A DNA stretch of 64,000 bases, taken from assembly GCF_001043025.1 (NCBI RefSeq), contig NZ_JYLD01000021.1, positions 1 to 64,000 on the forward strand, read 5' to 3'. The notes under the pieces were generated by a model that worked only from the letters and a program-made list of their open reading frames with translations, made no database searches and was not told where the DNA came from. Of this stretch, positions 44,683 to 54,418 are shown piece by piece. A program made the translations under genes and the position numbers. The DNA comes from Pseudomonas helleri. GTDB lineage: Bacteria > Pseudomonadota > Gammaproteobacteria > Pseudomonadales > Pseudomonadaceae. The stretch's first letter is position 1. The number at the start of each line of letters is the position of its first letter.

Positions 44683-44802
44683 CTTTCCTCCCGACTTTTA
44701 CGTCGTATGGTTTAGGTTTTTAGATTAAAGCGGTAAAACAAAATCAATTTGCTACACCCTCCCGCCGGAACGGGAGGGGCACCAGACTCGCCGAAACGGG
44801 TC

Positions 44803-45672
44803 TTAGTGGTTCTCTTCGTGCGCCATCGACAAGTAAACGATGGTCAACATCATGAAGATGAACGCTTGCAAGGTGATGATCAGGATGTGGAATACAGCCC
44901 ACGCCCATTGCAGCACCACGCCCAGACCGCTAAGCCAAAGCAGGCCGCTGCCGAACATTACGGCGATCAGGATAAATACCAGTTCGCCAGCGTACATGTT
45001 GCCGAACAGACGCAGTGCCAGCGAGATTGGCTTGGCAACCAGCGTCACGAATTCGAGCAGGAAGTTCACCGGAATCAGCAGCGCTTGAACCAGGATATTC
45101 TTGCTGCCGAACGGGTGCAGGGTCAGTTCGCCGATAAAACCGCCGATGCCCTTGATTTTGATGCTGTAGAAGATGATCAACGCGAATACCGACAGGGCCA
45201 TGCCCAGGGTAGCGTTAGGATCGGTCGTCGGTACGGCACGGAACGGGAAGTGCTCATCGCCAGTGATCAGGATGGCCAACTGTGGAATCCAGTCAACCGG
45301 GATCAGGTCGATGACGTTCATCAGGAATACCCAGACGAAAATTGTCAGCGCCAGCGGAGCAATCACGGCGCTACGGCCATGGAAGCTGTCTTTTACGCTG
45401 CCATCAACGAATTCCACCAGCACTTCAACGAAGTTCTGCAGTGCGCCTGGTTGACCGGAAGTTGCCTTCTTGGCCGCCATGCGGAAAATGAAGATAAACA
45501 GCAAGCCTACGAATACAGACCAGCCGAGGGTATCGACGTGGAATGACCAAAAGCCCATTGCTTTAGCTTCTGCAACGGTGTGAGCAAAGCCCCAGCCGCC
45601 ATCAGGTAGCTGCCCGAAGGTCAGGTTCTGTAAGTGGTGCTGGATATAGCCCGAAGCGGTTGTTTCTGCCAT
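44803..45672 (-). CDS. atpB: F1F0 ATP synthase a subunit
   Basis: A 289-residue membrane protein carrying the proton half-channels. The essential arginine lies in PISLALRLFGNMYAGE, and several membrane segments are evident. Confidence 0.96.
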   Translation of the reverse strand: MAETTASGYIQHHLQNLTFGQLPDGGWGFAHTVAEAKAMGFWSFHVDTLGWSVFVGLLFIFIFRMAAKKATSGQPGALQNFVEVLVEFVDGSVKDSFHGRSAVIAPLALTIFVWVFLMNVIDLIPVDWIPQLAILITGDEHFPFRAVPTTDPNATLGMALSVFALIIFYSIKIKGIGGFIGELTLHPFGSKNILVQALLIPVNFLLEFVTLVAKPISLALRLFGNMYAGELVFILIAVMFGSGLLWLSGLGVVLQWAWAVFHILIITLQAFIFMMLTIVYLSMAHEENH

Positions 45673-45688
45673 GGTTGCCTCAAACGCC

Positions 45689-46096
45689 CTAAGGTCTCGA
45701 AAGTGTTGTTCTCATTAGCAGGGGAGCGAACCAGCTGACCAATTGGGTCAACACGAAGACGCCGAATACAGCTAGCGGCGCCAATGGCTTCACACCTGCA
45801 AACGTCAGCGCGAACAGCACTGCCGTCAAAATTAATTTGCCCGCCTCGCCAGCGTAAAACGACCGGACGATGGCTTGCGCTGCTCGAGCGCCGGTAAACC
45901 GGAAAGCTCTGTGAGCAAAGTACACATTGGGTAGCAAAGCGATCAGGCCTCCGCAGAGTCCTGAGTATCCGGCTACAACTCCATGCCATTGCCAGAGCCC
46001 CAGAGCAGCCAGCAATAAAACGACAAATTGAGCCAGCAAAACCGGAAAAACCGCCAAGCGATGGAATGGCAAGCGGTTTGGCGTGCGTGTCTCCAT
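45689..46096 (-). CDS. atpI: ATP synthase protein I
   Basis: A 135-residue membrane protein with four hydrophobic segments; it probably assists c-ring assembly. It is the first gene of the atp operon. The ATG at 46096 lies eight bases after AGGAG; the GTG just before it is the alternative. Confidence 0.9.
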   Translation of the reverse strand: METRTPNRLPFHRLAVFPVLLAQFVVLLLAALGLWQWHGVVAGYSGLCGGLIALLPNVYFAHRAFRFTGARAAQAIVRSFYAGEAGKLILTAVLFALTFAGVKPLAPLAVFGVFVLTQLVSWFAPLLMRTTLSRP

Positions 46097-46242
46097 CACA
46101 ACTGCTCCTCAATGGTCGGCTGCCAAAAGCTAAAACTTGGCATAATTTGTGCCGACAAAATGCGCGCAGAGTATAGGGGCGCTGAAGCCCCTATTCAACT
46201 GTCAGGTAGTGATTTCCGACTGCGCGCTACAAAGGAAATGTT

Positions 46243-47115
46243 TCAGCGGATGTGAGCAAGCACTCCTTGAAGCTCATCAAGGGAGTTGTAACCAATCACT
46301 AATTGGCCTTTTCCCTTCTTTCCGTGGCGGATCTGCACCGCAGAGCCTAGGCGCTCGGCCAGACGCTGCTCGAGACGAGTGATATCGGGATCGGCTTTAA
46401 CCGGTTCAGCAGGCTCTTGTTTACCGCTCAACCACTGACGAACCAAGGCTTCGGTCTGGCGTACGGTCAGACCACGTGCGACAACGTGTCGCGCCCCCTC
46501 AACCTGCTTGTTGTCCGGCAAACCGAGCAATGCCCGCGCATGACCCATTTCGAGGTCACCGTGGGACAGCATGGTTTTGATCACTTCGGGCAATGAAATC
46601 AACCGCAACAAGTTAGCCACAGACACGCGGGACTTACCCACAGCGTCGGCCACTTGTTGTTGAGTCAGCTGAAACTCTTGCTGCAAGCGTTGCAAGGCAA
46701 TCGCTTCTTCGATCGGATTCAGGTCTTCACGCTGAATGTTTTCAATCAGCGCCATCGCGATAGCGGTTTCATCCGGCACATCACGCACCATCGCCGGAAT
46801 GGTGTCTTTACCGGCCTGTTGGCTGGCGCGCCAGCGACGCTCACCGGCAATGATCTCAAAACGGTCGCCGGCGATCGGACGCACCACGATCGGCTGCATC
46901 ACGCCTTGGGTCTTGATCGAGTTCGCCAGTTCTTCGAGCGCTTGCGGGTCCATGTCGCGACGAGGCTGATATTTGCCGCGCTGGATCAGGTCCAGGGGCA
47001 AATGCTGCAGTTCGCTTTGATCGACCTTGACGGCCTGCTCTTCCAGCGAGCTGACCGTAGGACCACTCAGGAGTGCATCCAGTCCACGTCCTAGACCTCG
47101 TTTCTTGACGGCCAT
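46243..47115 (-). CDS. parB: Chromosome partitioning protein ParB
   Basis: A 290-residue CTPase clamp. The start KKRGLGRGLDALLS, the ParB N-terminal domain with the ERRWRASQQAG (GERR box), the helix-turn-helix (LTQQQVADAVGKSRVSVANLLRL) and the C-terminal dimer domain are present. It loads at parS; the perfect site at 61192 is about 14 kb away. Its start is nine bases after the parA stop. Confidence 0.97.
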   Translation of the reverse strand: MAVKKRGLGRGLDALLSGPTVSSLEEQAVKVDQSELQHLPLDLIQRGKYQPRRDMDPQALEELANSIKTQGVMQPIVVRPIAGDRFEIIAGERRWRASQQAGKDTIPAMVRDVPDETAIAMALIENIQREDLNPIEEAIALQRLQQEFQLTQQQVADAVGKSRVSVANLLRLISLPEVIKTMLSHGDLEMGHARALLGLPDNKQVEGARHVVARGLTVRQTEALVRQWLSGKQEPAEPVKADPDITRLEQRLAERLGSAVQIRHGKKGKGQLVIGYNSLDELQGVLAHIR

Positions 47116-47124
47116 GGAATATCC

Positions 47125-47916
47125 TTAAGTTGGCTGAGCAGTGCGGGAGGTGCGACGTTGACGACGAACCAGCTCGCCGGCCAGGGCAAGGTAAGCAATC
47201 GCGCCACGGGAGTTTTTATCATAGGCCAATGCAGGCATGCCGTAACTCGGCGCCTCGGCCAGACGAATGTTTCGCGGAATCACCGTGTCGTACAACTGCT
47301 CGCCGAAGTGTTCCTTGAGCTGGGCCGACACATCGTTCATCAGGCTCAGGCGCGGGTCGTACATGGTCCGCAGCAGGCCTTCGATTTTCAGGTTCGGATT
47401 GAGCAATTCGGCGATGCGCTTGATGTTATCCACAAGGTCGCTCAAGCCTTCAAGGGCGAAGTACTCGCACTGCATGGGGATAATTACCCCGTCGGCAGCC
47501 ACCAGGGCGTTCAAGGTCAGCATCGACAACGACGGCGGGCAGTCGATCAGGATGTAATCGTAGCTTTCACGCACCGGCGCCAGCGCTGTACGCAGACGGC
47601 TTTCTTTCATCTGCATTTCGAGCAGCACGACTTCGGCAGCCGTCAGGTCACGGTTGGCCGGCAACAGCTGGTAACCACCGTGTTCGGAGATGTGCATGGC
47701 CTGGGCCAGGTCGCATTCACCGATCAACAGGTCGTAGACCGAATTCTCAAGACCATGTTTATCCACACCGCTGCCCATGGTGGCGTTGCCTTGTGGATCT
47801 AGATCGATCAACAGGACGCGCCGCTTGGTCGCGACCAGCGATGCTGCGAGGTTGATACAGGTGGTGGTTTTACCCACACCACCTTTTTGGTTCGCTATTG
47901 CGAATACCTTAGCCAT
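47125..47916 (-). CDS. parA: Chromosome partitioning ATPase ParA (Soj)
   Basis: A 263-residue deviant Walker ATPase. The start MAKVFAIANQKGGVGKTTT contains the deviant P-loop with the signature lysine. LIDLDPQGNATMGSG and IDCPPSLSML follow. The ATG at 47916 was chosen over the frame start because of this conserved beginning. It drives segregation of origin regions together with ParB. Confidence 0.97.
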   Translation of the reverse strand: MAKVFAIANQKGGVGKTTTCINLAASLVATKRRVLLIDLDPQGNATMGSGVDKHGLENSVYDLLIGECDLAQAMHISEHGGYQLLPANRDLTAAEVVLLEMQMKESRLRTALAPVRESYDYILIDCPPSLSMLTLNALVAADGVIIPMQCEYFALEGLSDLVDNIKRIAELLNPNLKIEGLLRTMYDPRLSLMNDVSAQLKEHFGEQLYDTVIPRNIRLAEAPSYGMPALAYDKNSRGAIAYLALAGELVRRQRRTSRTAQPT

Positions 47917-47934
47917 TCTTGCTTGCGTTCCCAA

Positions 47935-48579
47935 TCATGCCGTTCGGCGCAGTATCAGCAGATGGCGTTGGCCTTGGCAACCCGGTACGGTCAAGGCGTG
48001 TTCGCTATCTAGACGAAAATCAGACGGCAATGCTACCAGCTCATCGGCCGGATGAACGCCCTTCATTGCCAACCAGCGTGTTTCGCTGTTGCCCAAGTGC
48101 CGCGTCCAGTTGGTGAAGTTCTCCATGCTGCTGAAAGCCCTGGAAACAATTCCGTTGAACGCCTGCTCAGGCTGGAACTCTTCAACACGGCTGTGGATAA
48201 CTTGCAGGTTGTCCAGCTTGAGCTCGAGTTTGACCTGGGTCAGAAAGCGGGTTTTCTTGCCGTTGCTGTCCAGGCAGGTTACTTGCGACTCAGGAAACAG
48301 GATCGCCAACGGGATACCCGGCATGCCGCCGCCGCTGCCCACGTCCAGCCAACGGCCGTTTTCGATAAACGGCATCACGCTCAGGCTGTCGAGCAAATGA
48401 CGCGAAACCATCTCGTCGGGGTTACGCACAGCCGTGAGGTTGTAGGCCTTGTTCCATTTTATCAACAGGGCCAGATAGCCCAGCAGTAGGTCATGCTGGG
48501 TTTGGGTCAAAGCGACGCCCAGTTGGCGTGCACCTGTTGATAACTCTTCAGCGTGTTGTGCGGTAACCAGCGAACTCAA
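47935..48579 (-). CDS. rsmG: 16S rRNA m7G527 methyltransferase RsmG
   Basis: A 214-residue SAM-dependent enzyme with the YNLTAVRNPDEMVSRHLLDSL segment and SAM motif DVGSGGGMPGIPLAI. Its ATG overlaps the mnmG stop by four bases. It is part of the mnmG-rsmG-parA-parB operon. Confidence 0.97.
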   Translation of the reverse strand: MSSLVTAQHAEELSTGARQLGVALTQTQHDLLLGYLALLIKWNKAYNLTAVRNPDEMVSRHLLDSLSVMPFIENGRWLDVGSGGGMPGIPLAILFPESQVTCLDSNGKKTRFLTQVKLELKLDNLQVIHSRVEEFQPEQAFNGIVSRAFSSMENFTNWTRHLGNSETRWLAMKGVHPADELVALPSDFRLDSEHALTVPGCQGQRHLLILRRTA

Positions 48580-50468
48580 GCGTTTTGCTCCAACTTGCGG
48601 CCAGCGCCGCGTTTTTTCAGGTGAATCATCAACAGGGAAATCGCCGCCGGCGTCACACCGGGTACCCGCGATGCCTGGCCCAGCGTCTCGGGGCGTGTTG
48701 CACCGAGCTTGCTCTGGATCTCTTTGGACAACCCGGAAATGGTCGTGTAATCGATATCCACAGGCAGTTTGATATTTTCACTGGCGCGAAGACGCGCAAT
48801 CTCGTCCTGTTGACGGTCGATGTAGCCCGCGTATTTGGTTTTGATCTCAACCTGTTCAGCGACCAGCGGGTCGCTAGCCCCTTCACCGGTCACTTCGACC
48901 AGACCGGCGTAATCGATTTCCGGACGTGTCAGCAAACTGAGCAAATTGTATTCATGGGTCAACGGTGTGCCAAATTTGGCCGCAATCGCTTCACCTTGCT
49001 CAGTCCCCGGGCGTACCCAGGTGCTTTTCAGGCGTTGTTCTTCCAGGGCAATGCTTTCGCGCTTGGTGCAGAACGCTGCCCAACGGGCGTCATCGACCAA
49101 ACCGAGCTCGCGACCTTTTTCGGTCAGGCGCATATCGGCGTTGTCTTCACGCAGGATGAGGCGGTATTCGGCGCGGGAAGTAAACATTCGGTACGGTTCT
49201 TGAGTCCCCAGGGTAATCAGGTCATCAACCAATACACCGATGTAGGCTTCATCGCGACGCGGGCACCAGGTCTCTTTGCCCTGTGCGAGCAAGGCTGCGT
49301 TGGTTCCGGCGAGCAAACCTTGTGCCCCCGCTTCTTCGTAACCGGTGGTGCCGTTGATTTGCCCGGCAAAGAACAAACCGCCGATCACCTTGGTTTCGAG
49401 GCTGTATTTCAGGTCGCGCGGGTCGAAATAATCATATTCGATGGCATAGCCAGGTCGCACGATGTGGGCATTTTCCATACCGCGGATCGACTGCACGAGT
49501 TGCAACTGAACATCAAAAGGCAACGAGGTCGAAATACCGTTCGGATACAGCTCATGGGTGTTCAAACCTTCCGGTTCGATAAACACCTGATGGCTTTCCT
49601 TGTCAGCAAAACGATGAATCTTGTCTTCAATCGACGGGCAGTAACGTGGGCCAATCCCTTCAATCACACCTGAGTACATCGGCGAACGATCGAGGTTGGA
49701 CGCAATGATTTCGTGGGTGCGTGCATTGGTATGGGTGATCCAGCAGCTGACTTGAGTCGGGTGCTGTTCTTTGTTGCCCATGAACGACATGACCGGGATC
49801 GGCGTATCACCCGGTTGTTCCGTCATCACCGAGAAATCAACCGAACGGCCATCAATGCGTGGCGGGGTGCCGGTTTTCAGGCGACCGACACGCAAAGGCA
49901 GTTCACGCAGACGGTGTGCCAGGGCAATCGAAGGTGGATCACCGGCGCGTCCGCCTGAGTAATTCTGCAAACCGATGTGGATAAGTCCCCCCAGGAACGT
50001 ACCGGTGGTCAAAACCACCGAGTCGGCCAGAAAACGCAGGCCCATCTGGGTCACAACACCGCGTACTTGATCGTTTTCGACAATCAGGTCATCCGCTGCT
50101 TGTTGAAATATCCACAGGCTCGGTTGGTTTTCCAGAATTTCGCGTACCACCGACTTGTAAATAGCGCGGTCGGCCTGTGCGCGGGTTGCCCGCACGGCCG
50201 GGCCTTTACGGCCATTGAGTACGCGGAACTGGATACCGCTTTTATCCGTTGCGGTCGCCATCGCGCCGCCGAGGGCATCGATTTCTTTAACCAGATGGCT
50301 TTTACCAATCCCGCCGATCGCAGGGTTGCAGCTCATATGCCCGAGGGTTTCCACGTTGTGGGTCAACAGCAGGGTTTTTACACCCATGCGTGCTGAAGCA
50401 AGTGCAGCCTCGGTTCCGGCGTGACCGCCACCGATGACGATCACTGCAAAACGGGAAGGGAAATTCAC
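48576..50468 (-). CDS. mnmG: tRNA U34 carboxymethylaminomethyl modification enzyme MnmG
   Basis: A 630-residue FAD enzyme that, with MnmE, adds the cmnm5 group to wobble uridine. The FAD site VIGGGHAGTEAALAS is near the start, and CNPAIGGIGKSHLVKEIDALGG is conserved. The start is GTG at 50468 (a second GTG lies just before); the usual MDFPSRF start reads VNFPSRF. Upstream lies a DnaA-box-rich region instead of a normal short leader. Confidence 0.96.
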   Translation of the reverse strand: MNFPSRFAVIVIGGGHAGTEAALASARMGVKTLLLTHNVETLGHMSCNPAIGGIGKSHLVKEIDALGGAMATATDKSGIQFRVLNGRKGPAVRATRAQADRAIYKSVVREILENQPSLWIFQQAADDLIVENDQVRGVVTQMGLRFLADSVVLTTGTFLGGLIHIGLQNYSGGRAGDPPSIALAHRLRELPLRVGRLKTGTPPRIDGRSVDFSVMTEQPGDTPIPVMSFMGNKEQHPTQVSCWITHTNARTHEIIASNLDRSPMYSGVIEGIGPRYCPSIEDKIHRFADKESHQVFIEPEGLNTHELYPNGISTSLPFDVQLQLVQSIRGMENAHIVRPGYAIEYDYFDPRDLKYSLETKVIGGLFFAGQINGTTGYEEAGAQGLLAGTNAALLAQGKETWCPRRDEAYIGVLVDDLITLGTQEPYRMFTSRAEYRLILREDNADMRLTEKGRELGLVDDARWAAFCTKRESIALEEQRLKSTWVRPGTEQGEAIAAKFGTPLTHEYNLLSLLTRPEIDYAGLVEVTGEGASDPLVAEQVEIKTKYAGYIDRQQDEIARLRASENIKLPVDIDYTTISGLSKEIQSKLGATRPETLGQASRVPGVTPAAISLLMIHLKKRGAGRKLEQNA

Positions 50469-50559
50469 CACGCACCTCGTGCCTGTTACTAGGGGTTTTT
50501 TGGATAGACCGCGAAGTATAGGGACTTCGCCTTCCTTAAAGAACCCTTTGCACAAAATT

Positions 50560-50850
50560 TAACCAGCTTGTGGATAAGGCAAGATAGAAAAATAAATAAA
50601 GAAGAAATTTATTAAAGCTTTGTTTTTATGTTTATTTCTATAGCGGCACCTTTCTGTGGATAGATTGCTAATAGCCTTATTTTACGTACTGTACAGAGAT
50701 TCAAAAGTCTGTGGTCATGTGGCCATGAGGGGCGTGAATAAGTGCGTTAAGCCTGTGGGTAAATGATAACGTTATCCACAGGGGGGTTTATCTTCAGTTT
50801 TCGAGCCCACTTACCCACTGAGCTAAGGGCCAGTTATACACAGAGCTTAT
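50560..50850. other. Origin-like region: DnaA boxes and AT-rich stretch next to mnmG
   Basis: DnaA-box-like 9-mers occur at 50569-50577 and 50772-50780 (perfect TGTGGATAA/TTATCCACA), and at 50655-50663, 50754-50762 and 50834-50842 (one mismatch each). A strongly AT-rich stretch at about 50578-50642 lies between the first two. No ORF of note exists in the 505 bases between mnmG and the ABC-F gene. The mnmG promoter must also lie here. Confidence 0.55.
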
Positions 50851-50973
50851 CCGACGAAATCCCCCCTTCAAGGCCAACAAAAAGGCGGCCGAAAGCCGTC
50901 TGGATGAACACGTCATCCAGCGGCCAGCAGATTCAACAGGGATAAAGGTGATGAACGGCGGCTTATCGGCTAT

Positions 50974-52590
50974 TCAAACAGGGGTGCTCAACCAGCCGTT
51001 GGCACTCGCGATGAGCCTGTGGGTTATTCCAATAGCGTCGAGAAACCTTTGGTCGTGTGAGGTCACAACCAACGTGCCGGTGTACTGATTGAGCATGCTT
51101 TCCAGCGCCAGCAAGGACACCAGATCGAGGTGATTGGCGGGCTCATCGAGCAATAACAACTGCGCAGGTTGCTCGGCATAGAACACACAGGCCATTGCCG
51201 CCTTCAGCCGTTCACCCCCACTGAGTTGTCCACAAGGGCGATTCACCTGCTCGGCGCCGACCCCTAATTGCGCCAGCCGGGTACGCAATTCACTCTCTGT
51301 GAGTTGCCGATTGAGTGCCTGCAATTGCTCCAGCACCGAACATTCAAGGTTAAGCAACGCCAGGTGTTGATCAAGATAAGCTGTTTTCACATGGACATCC
51401 GCCTGCCCAGCCAGAGTCTGCACTTGGCCAGCCAACACCTTAAGTACCGTTGATTTACCGCAGCCATTGGGGCCAAGCAAGGCCACCCGCTGGCCCCGAC
51501 TAAGCGTAAGGCTGAGTGTGCGCAACGGTTCGAGGCCATACGGCAAACGTGCATCGACCAGCTCAGCGATGTGGGCAGCGCTGTGCTGGCTTGTTGAGGG
51601 GGCATAGACAAACACGGCCTGCTGCCTTTCAACCTGGCTGGCAGCTTGCCTGACGCGCACCGACAACGCCTCGCGCGCGGCTTGCTGATGTTGCTGGAAT
51701 TTGCCGCTGCTGTTTTGGCTGCGCTCCTTTTGGCGGCCCAGCAAAATCTTCGCCTGATTACGGGTGCTGGCAGACTTGTTACCCCGCGCCTGCCTGCGTT
51801 CAAGCTGTTCAGCCTGCTCGCGCAACCGTTGTTCTTGTCTATTTCGTTCCAGTTTGGCGTGGGCCAGTTGCTGTTCGGCGGCCGATTGCTGCTGGGCTTT
51901 GGCCTGTGCATAAAACGAATAACCCCCGCCGTAGCTGGTCAGCCCCAGGGCTGAGAGTTCGAGGATGCGCGTCATCGTCTCCAGCAACTCGCGGTCATGG
52001 CTGATCACCAGCAACGCCTTGGGCCAATGGCTGAGTTGCGCCTGCAGTGCCAAACGTTGCTCACGGTCCAGATGATTGGTCGGCTCATCCAGAATCAGCA
52101 GCTCGGCTTCTGACATAAACGCCCCCATCAGCGCGACACGCATGGCTTCGCCGCCACTGAGCCGTGAGGTCGGGGTTGAAGGCGTGAGGTGCTCGAGGTT
52201 GTTGTGGGCCAGTTGGTCGAGTAACTGCTGGCGAATGTTCCACTGCTCGCCCACCGCGTCAAAGTCGGCTGGTGCGGTACTGCCCTGCTCGATGCGTTCC
52301 AGCGCGTTGATGATGGGTTGCACACCGGCCAGATCAGCGACCGTCTGCCCGGGGGCATGGGTGATGTGCTGCGCCAGGTAATAAACCTTTGCGGTGCGCA
52401 GGCAGCGCCCAGCGGTAGGAGCAATATCCCCGGCAATCAGACGAGCCAATACACTTTTACCCACACCATTACGCCCCACCAGGCCGGTGTGGCGTTGATC
52501 GAGATGCAGGTTGAGATCAGAAAACAGCGGGCTGCCATCGGGCAGCTGATAAGAAACGCCTTCCAGCGTTACACAGGTCGCGTGGGTCAT
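50974..52590 (-). CDS. ABC-F family ATPase
   Basis: A 538-residue protein with two ATP-binding cassettes and no membrane segments. Walker A is GRNGVGKS and GPNGCGKS; signatures are LSGGEAMRV and LSGGERLKA; Walker B is LLILDEPTNHLD and LLLLDEPANHLD. A basic, Gln-rich coiled-coil linker lies between them (about 240-335). ABC-F proteins act on ribosomes, in translation control or drug resistance; the subgroup cannot be told here. It separates mnmG from mnmE, which are adjacent in most Pseudomonas, and is flanked by REPs. The ATG at 52590 gives the usual start. Confidence 0.9.
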   Translation of the reverse strand: MTHATCVTLEGVSYQLPDGSPLFSDLNLHLDQRHTGLVGRNGVGKSVLARLIAGDIAPTAGRCLRTAKVYYLAQHITHAPGQTVADLAGVQPIINALERIEQGSTAPADFDAVGEQWNIRQQLLDQLAHNNLEHLTPSTPTSRLSGGEAMRVALMGAFMSEAELLILDEPTNHLDREQRLALQAQLSHWPKALLVISHDRELLETMTRILELSALGLTSYGGGYSFYAQAKAQQQSAAEQQLAHAKLERNRQEQRLREQAEQLERRQARGNKSASTRNQAKILLGRQKERSQNSSGKFQQHQQAAREALSVRVRQAASQVERQQAVFVYAPSTSQHSAAHIAELVDARLPYGLEPLRTLSLTLSRGQRVALLGPNGCGKSTVLKVLAGQVQTLAGQADVHVKTAYLDQHLALLNLECSVLEQLQALNRQLTESELRTRLAQLGVGAEQVNRPCGQLSGGERLKAAMACVFYAEQPAQLLLLDEPANHLDLVSLLALESMLNQYTGTLVVTSHDQRFLDAIGITHRLIASANGWLSTPV

Positions 52591-52689
52591 ACGCACTCCA
52601 GAGATGCACAGATCTACCCCCTGTTGCAGGGGAATCAAGAACTGGCCGCAAGATTTGCGGCGGCATCAATGGCGCATTGGACTAATACC

Positions 52690-52756
52690 TGTAGGAGACG
52701 AACTTGTCTCGTGACCTTTTAACAGATCAAAAGATCGCCAGGCAAGCTCGCTCCTA
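52690..52756. repeat. REP pair upstream of the ABC-F gene
   Basis: TGTAGGAGACGAACTTGTCTC... (52690-52720) is inverted at 52730-52756, where the right arm has the standard GGCAAGCTCGCTCCTA. It belongs to the same family as 1440-1502. Confidence 0.8.
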
Positions 52757-52791
52757 TCAAACACAACATAAGTTATTGATTCTAAATACCT

Positions 52792-52820
52792 TGTAGGAGC
52801 GAGCTTGCTCGCGATCTTTT
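52792..52820. repeat. Single REP unit
   Basis: TGTAGGAGCGAGCTTGCTCG followed by CGATCTTTT: one arm of the local REP family, 35 bases past the preceding pair. Confidence 0.8.
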
Positions 52821-52851
52821 GATCTTGATCTAAGAGCCCCCCTCACCCTAG

Positions 52852-52871
52852 CCCTCTCCCGAAGGAGAGGG
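52852..52871. repeat. CCCTCTCC/GGAGAGGG hairpin repeat
   Basis: An 8-bp perfect stem on a CGAA loop, preceded by CCCCCTCACCCTAG. This motif is a dispersed extragenic hairpin in many Pseudomonas and other proteobacterial genomes. Confidence 0.65.
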
Positions 52872-52968
52872 AACCGATTGGGGGATGCTGAAGATATTCG
52901 GTGGCCTGTTTGCTGCGCGACAGCGCGGCGTCGAAGACGGGGCGGCAACTCCTACGGGTTGCTAGGCA

Positions 52969-54336
52969 TTATTTCCCGATACAGAAGCTGGAGAAGATCC
53001 GCCCCAGCAGATCATCCGAGCTGAATGCCCCGGTAATCTCGCCCAGCGATTGCTGCGCCATGCGCAAATCTTCGGCCAGCAATTCACCGGCGCCCGCCAG
53101 CGTCAGCTGTGCCCGGCCATGCTCAAGGGCATCGCTGGCGTGCTGCAACGCCTCCAGGTGACGACGACGTGCGCTGAAGCTGCTTTCAGAGGTTTGCTCG
53201 TATCCCATGCAGGCCTTGAGGTGCTCACGCAGCAAATCCAGACCGTCCGTCGATCGGGCGCTAAGGCTGATCGTGACATGGCCATCGGCGCTCACTTCAA
53301 GGCTCACCGCTTCACCGCTGAGGTCCGCCTTGTTACGAATCAAGGTGACTTTGGCCGGGTCCGGGCGCTGCTCCAAAAACTCGGGCCACAACGCGAAGGG
53401 GTCATCCGCTTCCGGTGCCGTCGCATCCACCACCAGCAACACGCGATCCGCCTCACCAATGGCTTTGAGGGCTCGCTGCACGCCGATTTTCTCGACCTGA
53501 TCTTCGGTATCCCGTAGTCCTGCTGTATCCACCACATGCAGGGGCATGCCGTCGATGTGGATATGTTCACGCAGCACGTCGCGGGTCGTACCGGCGATCT
53601 CCGTCACAATGGCTGCTTCACGGCCGGCCAGCGCGTTGAGCAAACTGGACTTGCCTGCATTGGGCCGACCGGCAATGACCACCGTCATGCCATCGCGCAG
53701 CAAGGCGCCCTGACCGGCTTCGCGCTTAACGGTGGATAACTCTTCGCGGACTTTATCGAGCATGCGCAATACGTGGCCATCGGCCAGAAAGTCGATTTCT
53801 TCCTCCGGGAAGTCAATCGCTGCCTCGACGTAGATGCGCAAACTGATGAGCTGCTCAGTCAAGTTATGCACACGGTGTGAGAAAGCCCCCTGCAAAGACC
53901 GTAATGCGTTGCGCGCAGCCTGTGCAGAACTTGCTTCAATGAGGTCGGCAATGGCCTCGGCCTGAGCCAGATCGAGCTTGTCGTTTAAAAACGCGCGCTC
54001 ACTGAATTCGCCTGGTCGTGCCAGACGGCAACCCAGCTCGATGCAGCGTTGCAGCAGCATATCGAGCACGATCGGCCCACCGTGACCTTGCAACTCCAGC
54101 ACATCTTCGCCGGTGAACGAGTTTGGGCCCGGGAAATACAGCGCAATGCCTTCATCCAAAACTTCACCGTTTTCACCATAAAACGGTCCGTAATGGGCGT
54201 AGCGCGGTTTCAGTTCGCGCTCAGTGAACGCTTGCGCCGCCGCCCGGGCGAGTGGCCCGGAAACACGCACGATCCCCACACCACTTCGGCCTTGGGCGGT
54301 TGCCACAGCAGCAATGGTTTGTGCCGGAACACTCAT
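52969..54336 (-). CDS. mnmE: tRNA modification GTPase MnmE
   Basis: A 455-residue GTPase that works with MnmG on wobble uridines. It has the folate-binding N-terminal domain (TIAAVATAQGRSGVGIVRVSG), a G domain with P-loop GRPNAGKSS, DTAGLRDT and NKAD, and the C-terminal CIGK with the catalytic cysteine. The ATG at 54336 gives the conserved start. Confidence 0.97.
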   Translation of the reverse strand: MSVPAQTIAAVATAQGRSGVGIVRVSGPLARAAAQAFTERELKPRYAHYGPFYGENGEVLDEGIALYFPGPNSFTGEDVLELQGHGGPIVLDMLLQRCIELGCRLARPGEFSERAFLNDKLDLAQAEAIADLIEASSAQAARNALRSLQGAFSHRVHNLTEQLISLRIYVEAAIDFPEEEIDFLADGHVLRMLDKVREELSTVKREAGQGALLRDGMTVVIAGRPNAGKSSLLNALAGREAAIVTEIAGTTRDVLREHIHIDGMPLHVVDTAGLRDTEDQVEKIGVQRALKAIGEADRVLLVVDATAPEADDPFALWPEFLEQRPDPAKVTLIRNKADLSGEAVSLEVSADGHVTISLSARSTDGLDLLREHLKACMGYEQTSESSFSARRRHLEALQHASDALEHGRAQLTLAGAGELLAEDLRMAQQSLGEITGAFSSDDLLGRIFSSFCIGK

Positions 54337-54370
54337 AAAAACAGGCCTCAAAAACAAAAGTGACAGATAG

Positions 54371-54397
54371 CAAAACGCCCCACTAGGGGGCGTTTTG
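54371..54397 (-). terminator. Terminator between yidC and mnmE
   Basis: CAAAACGCCCC and GGGGCGTTTTG form an 11-bp stem over a 5-base loop, with T-runs on both strands, between the yidC stop and the mnmE start. Confidence 0.9.
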
Positions 54398-54418
54398 AGT
54401 GGTGATTAACAGAGTAAG

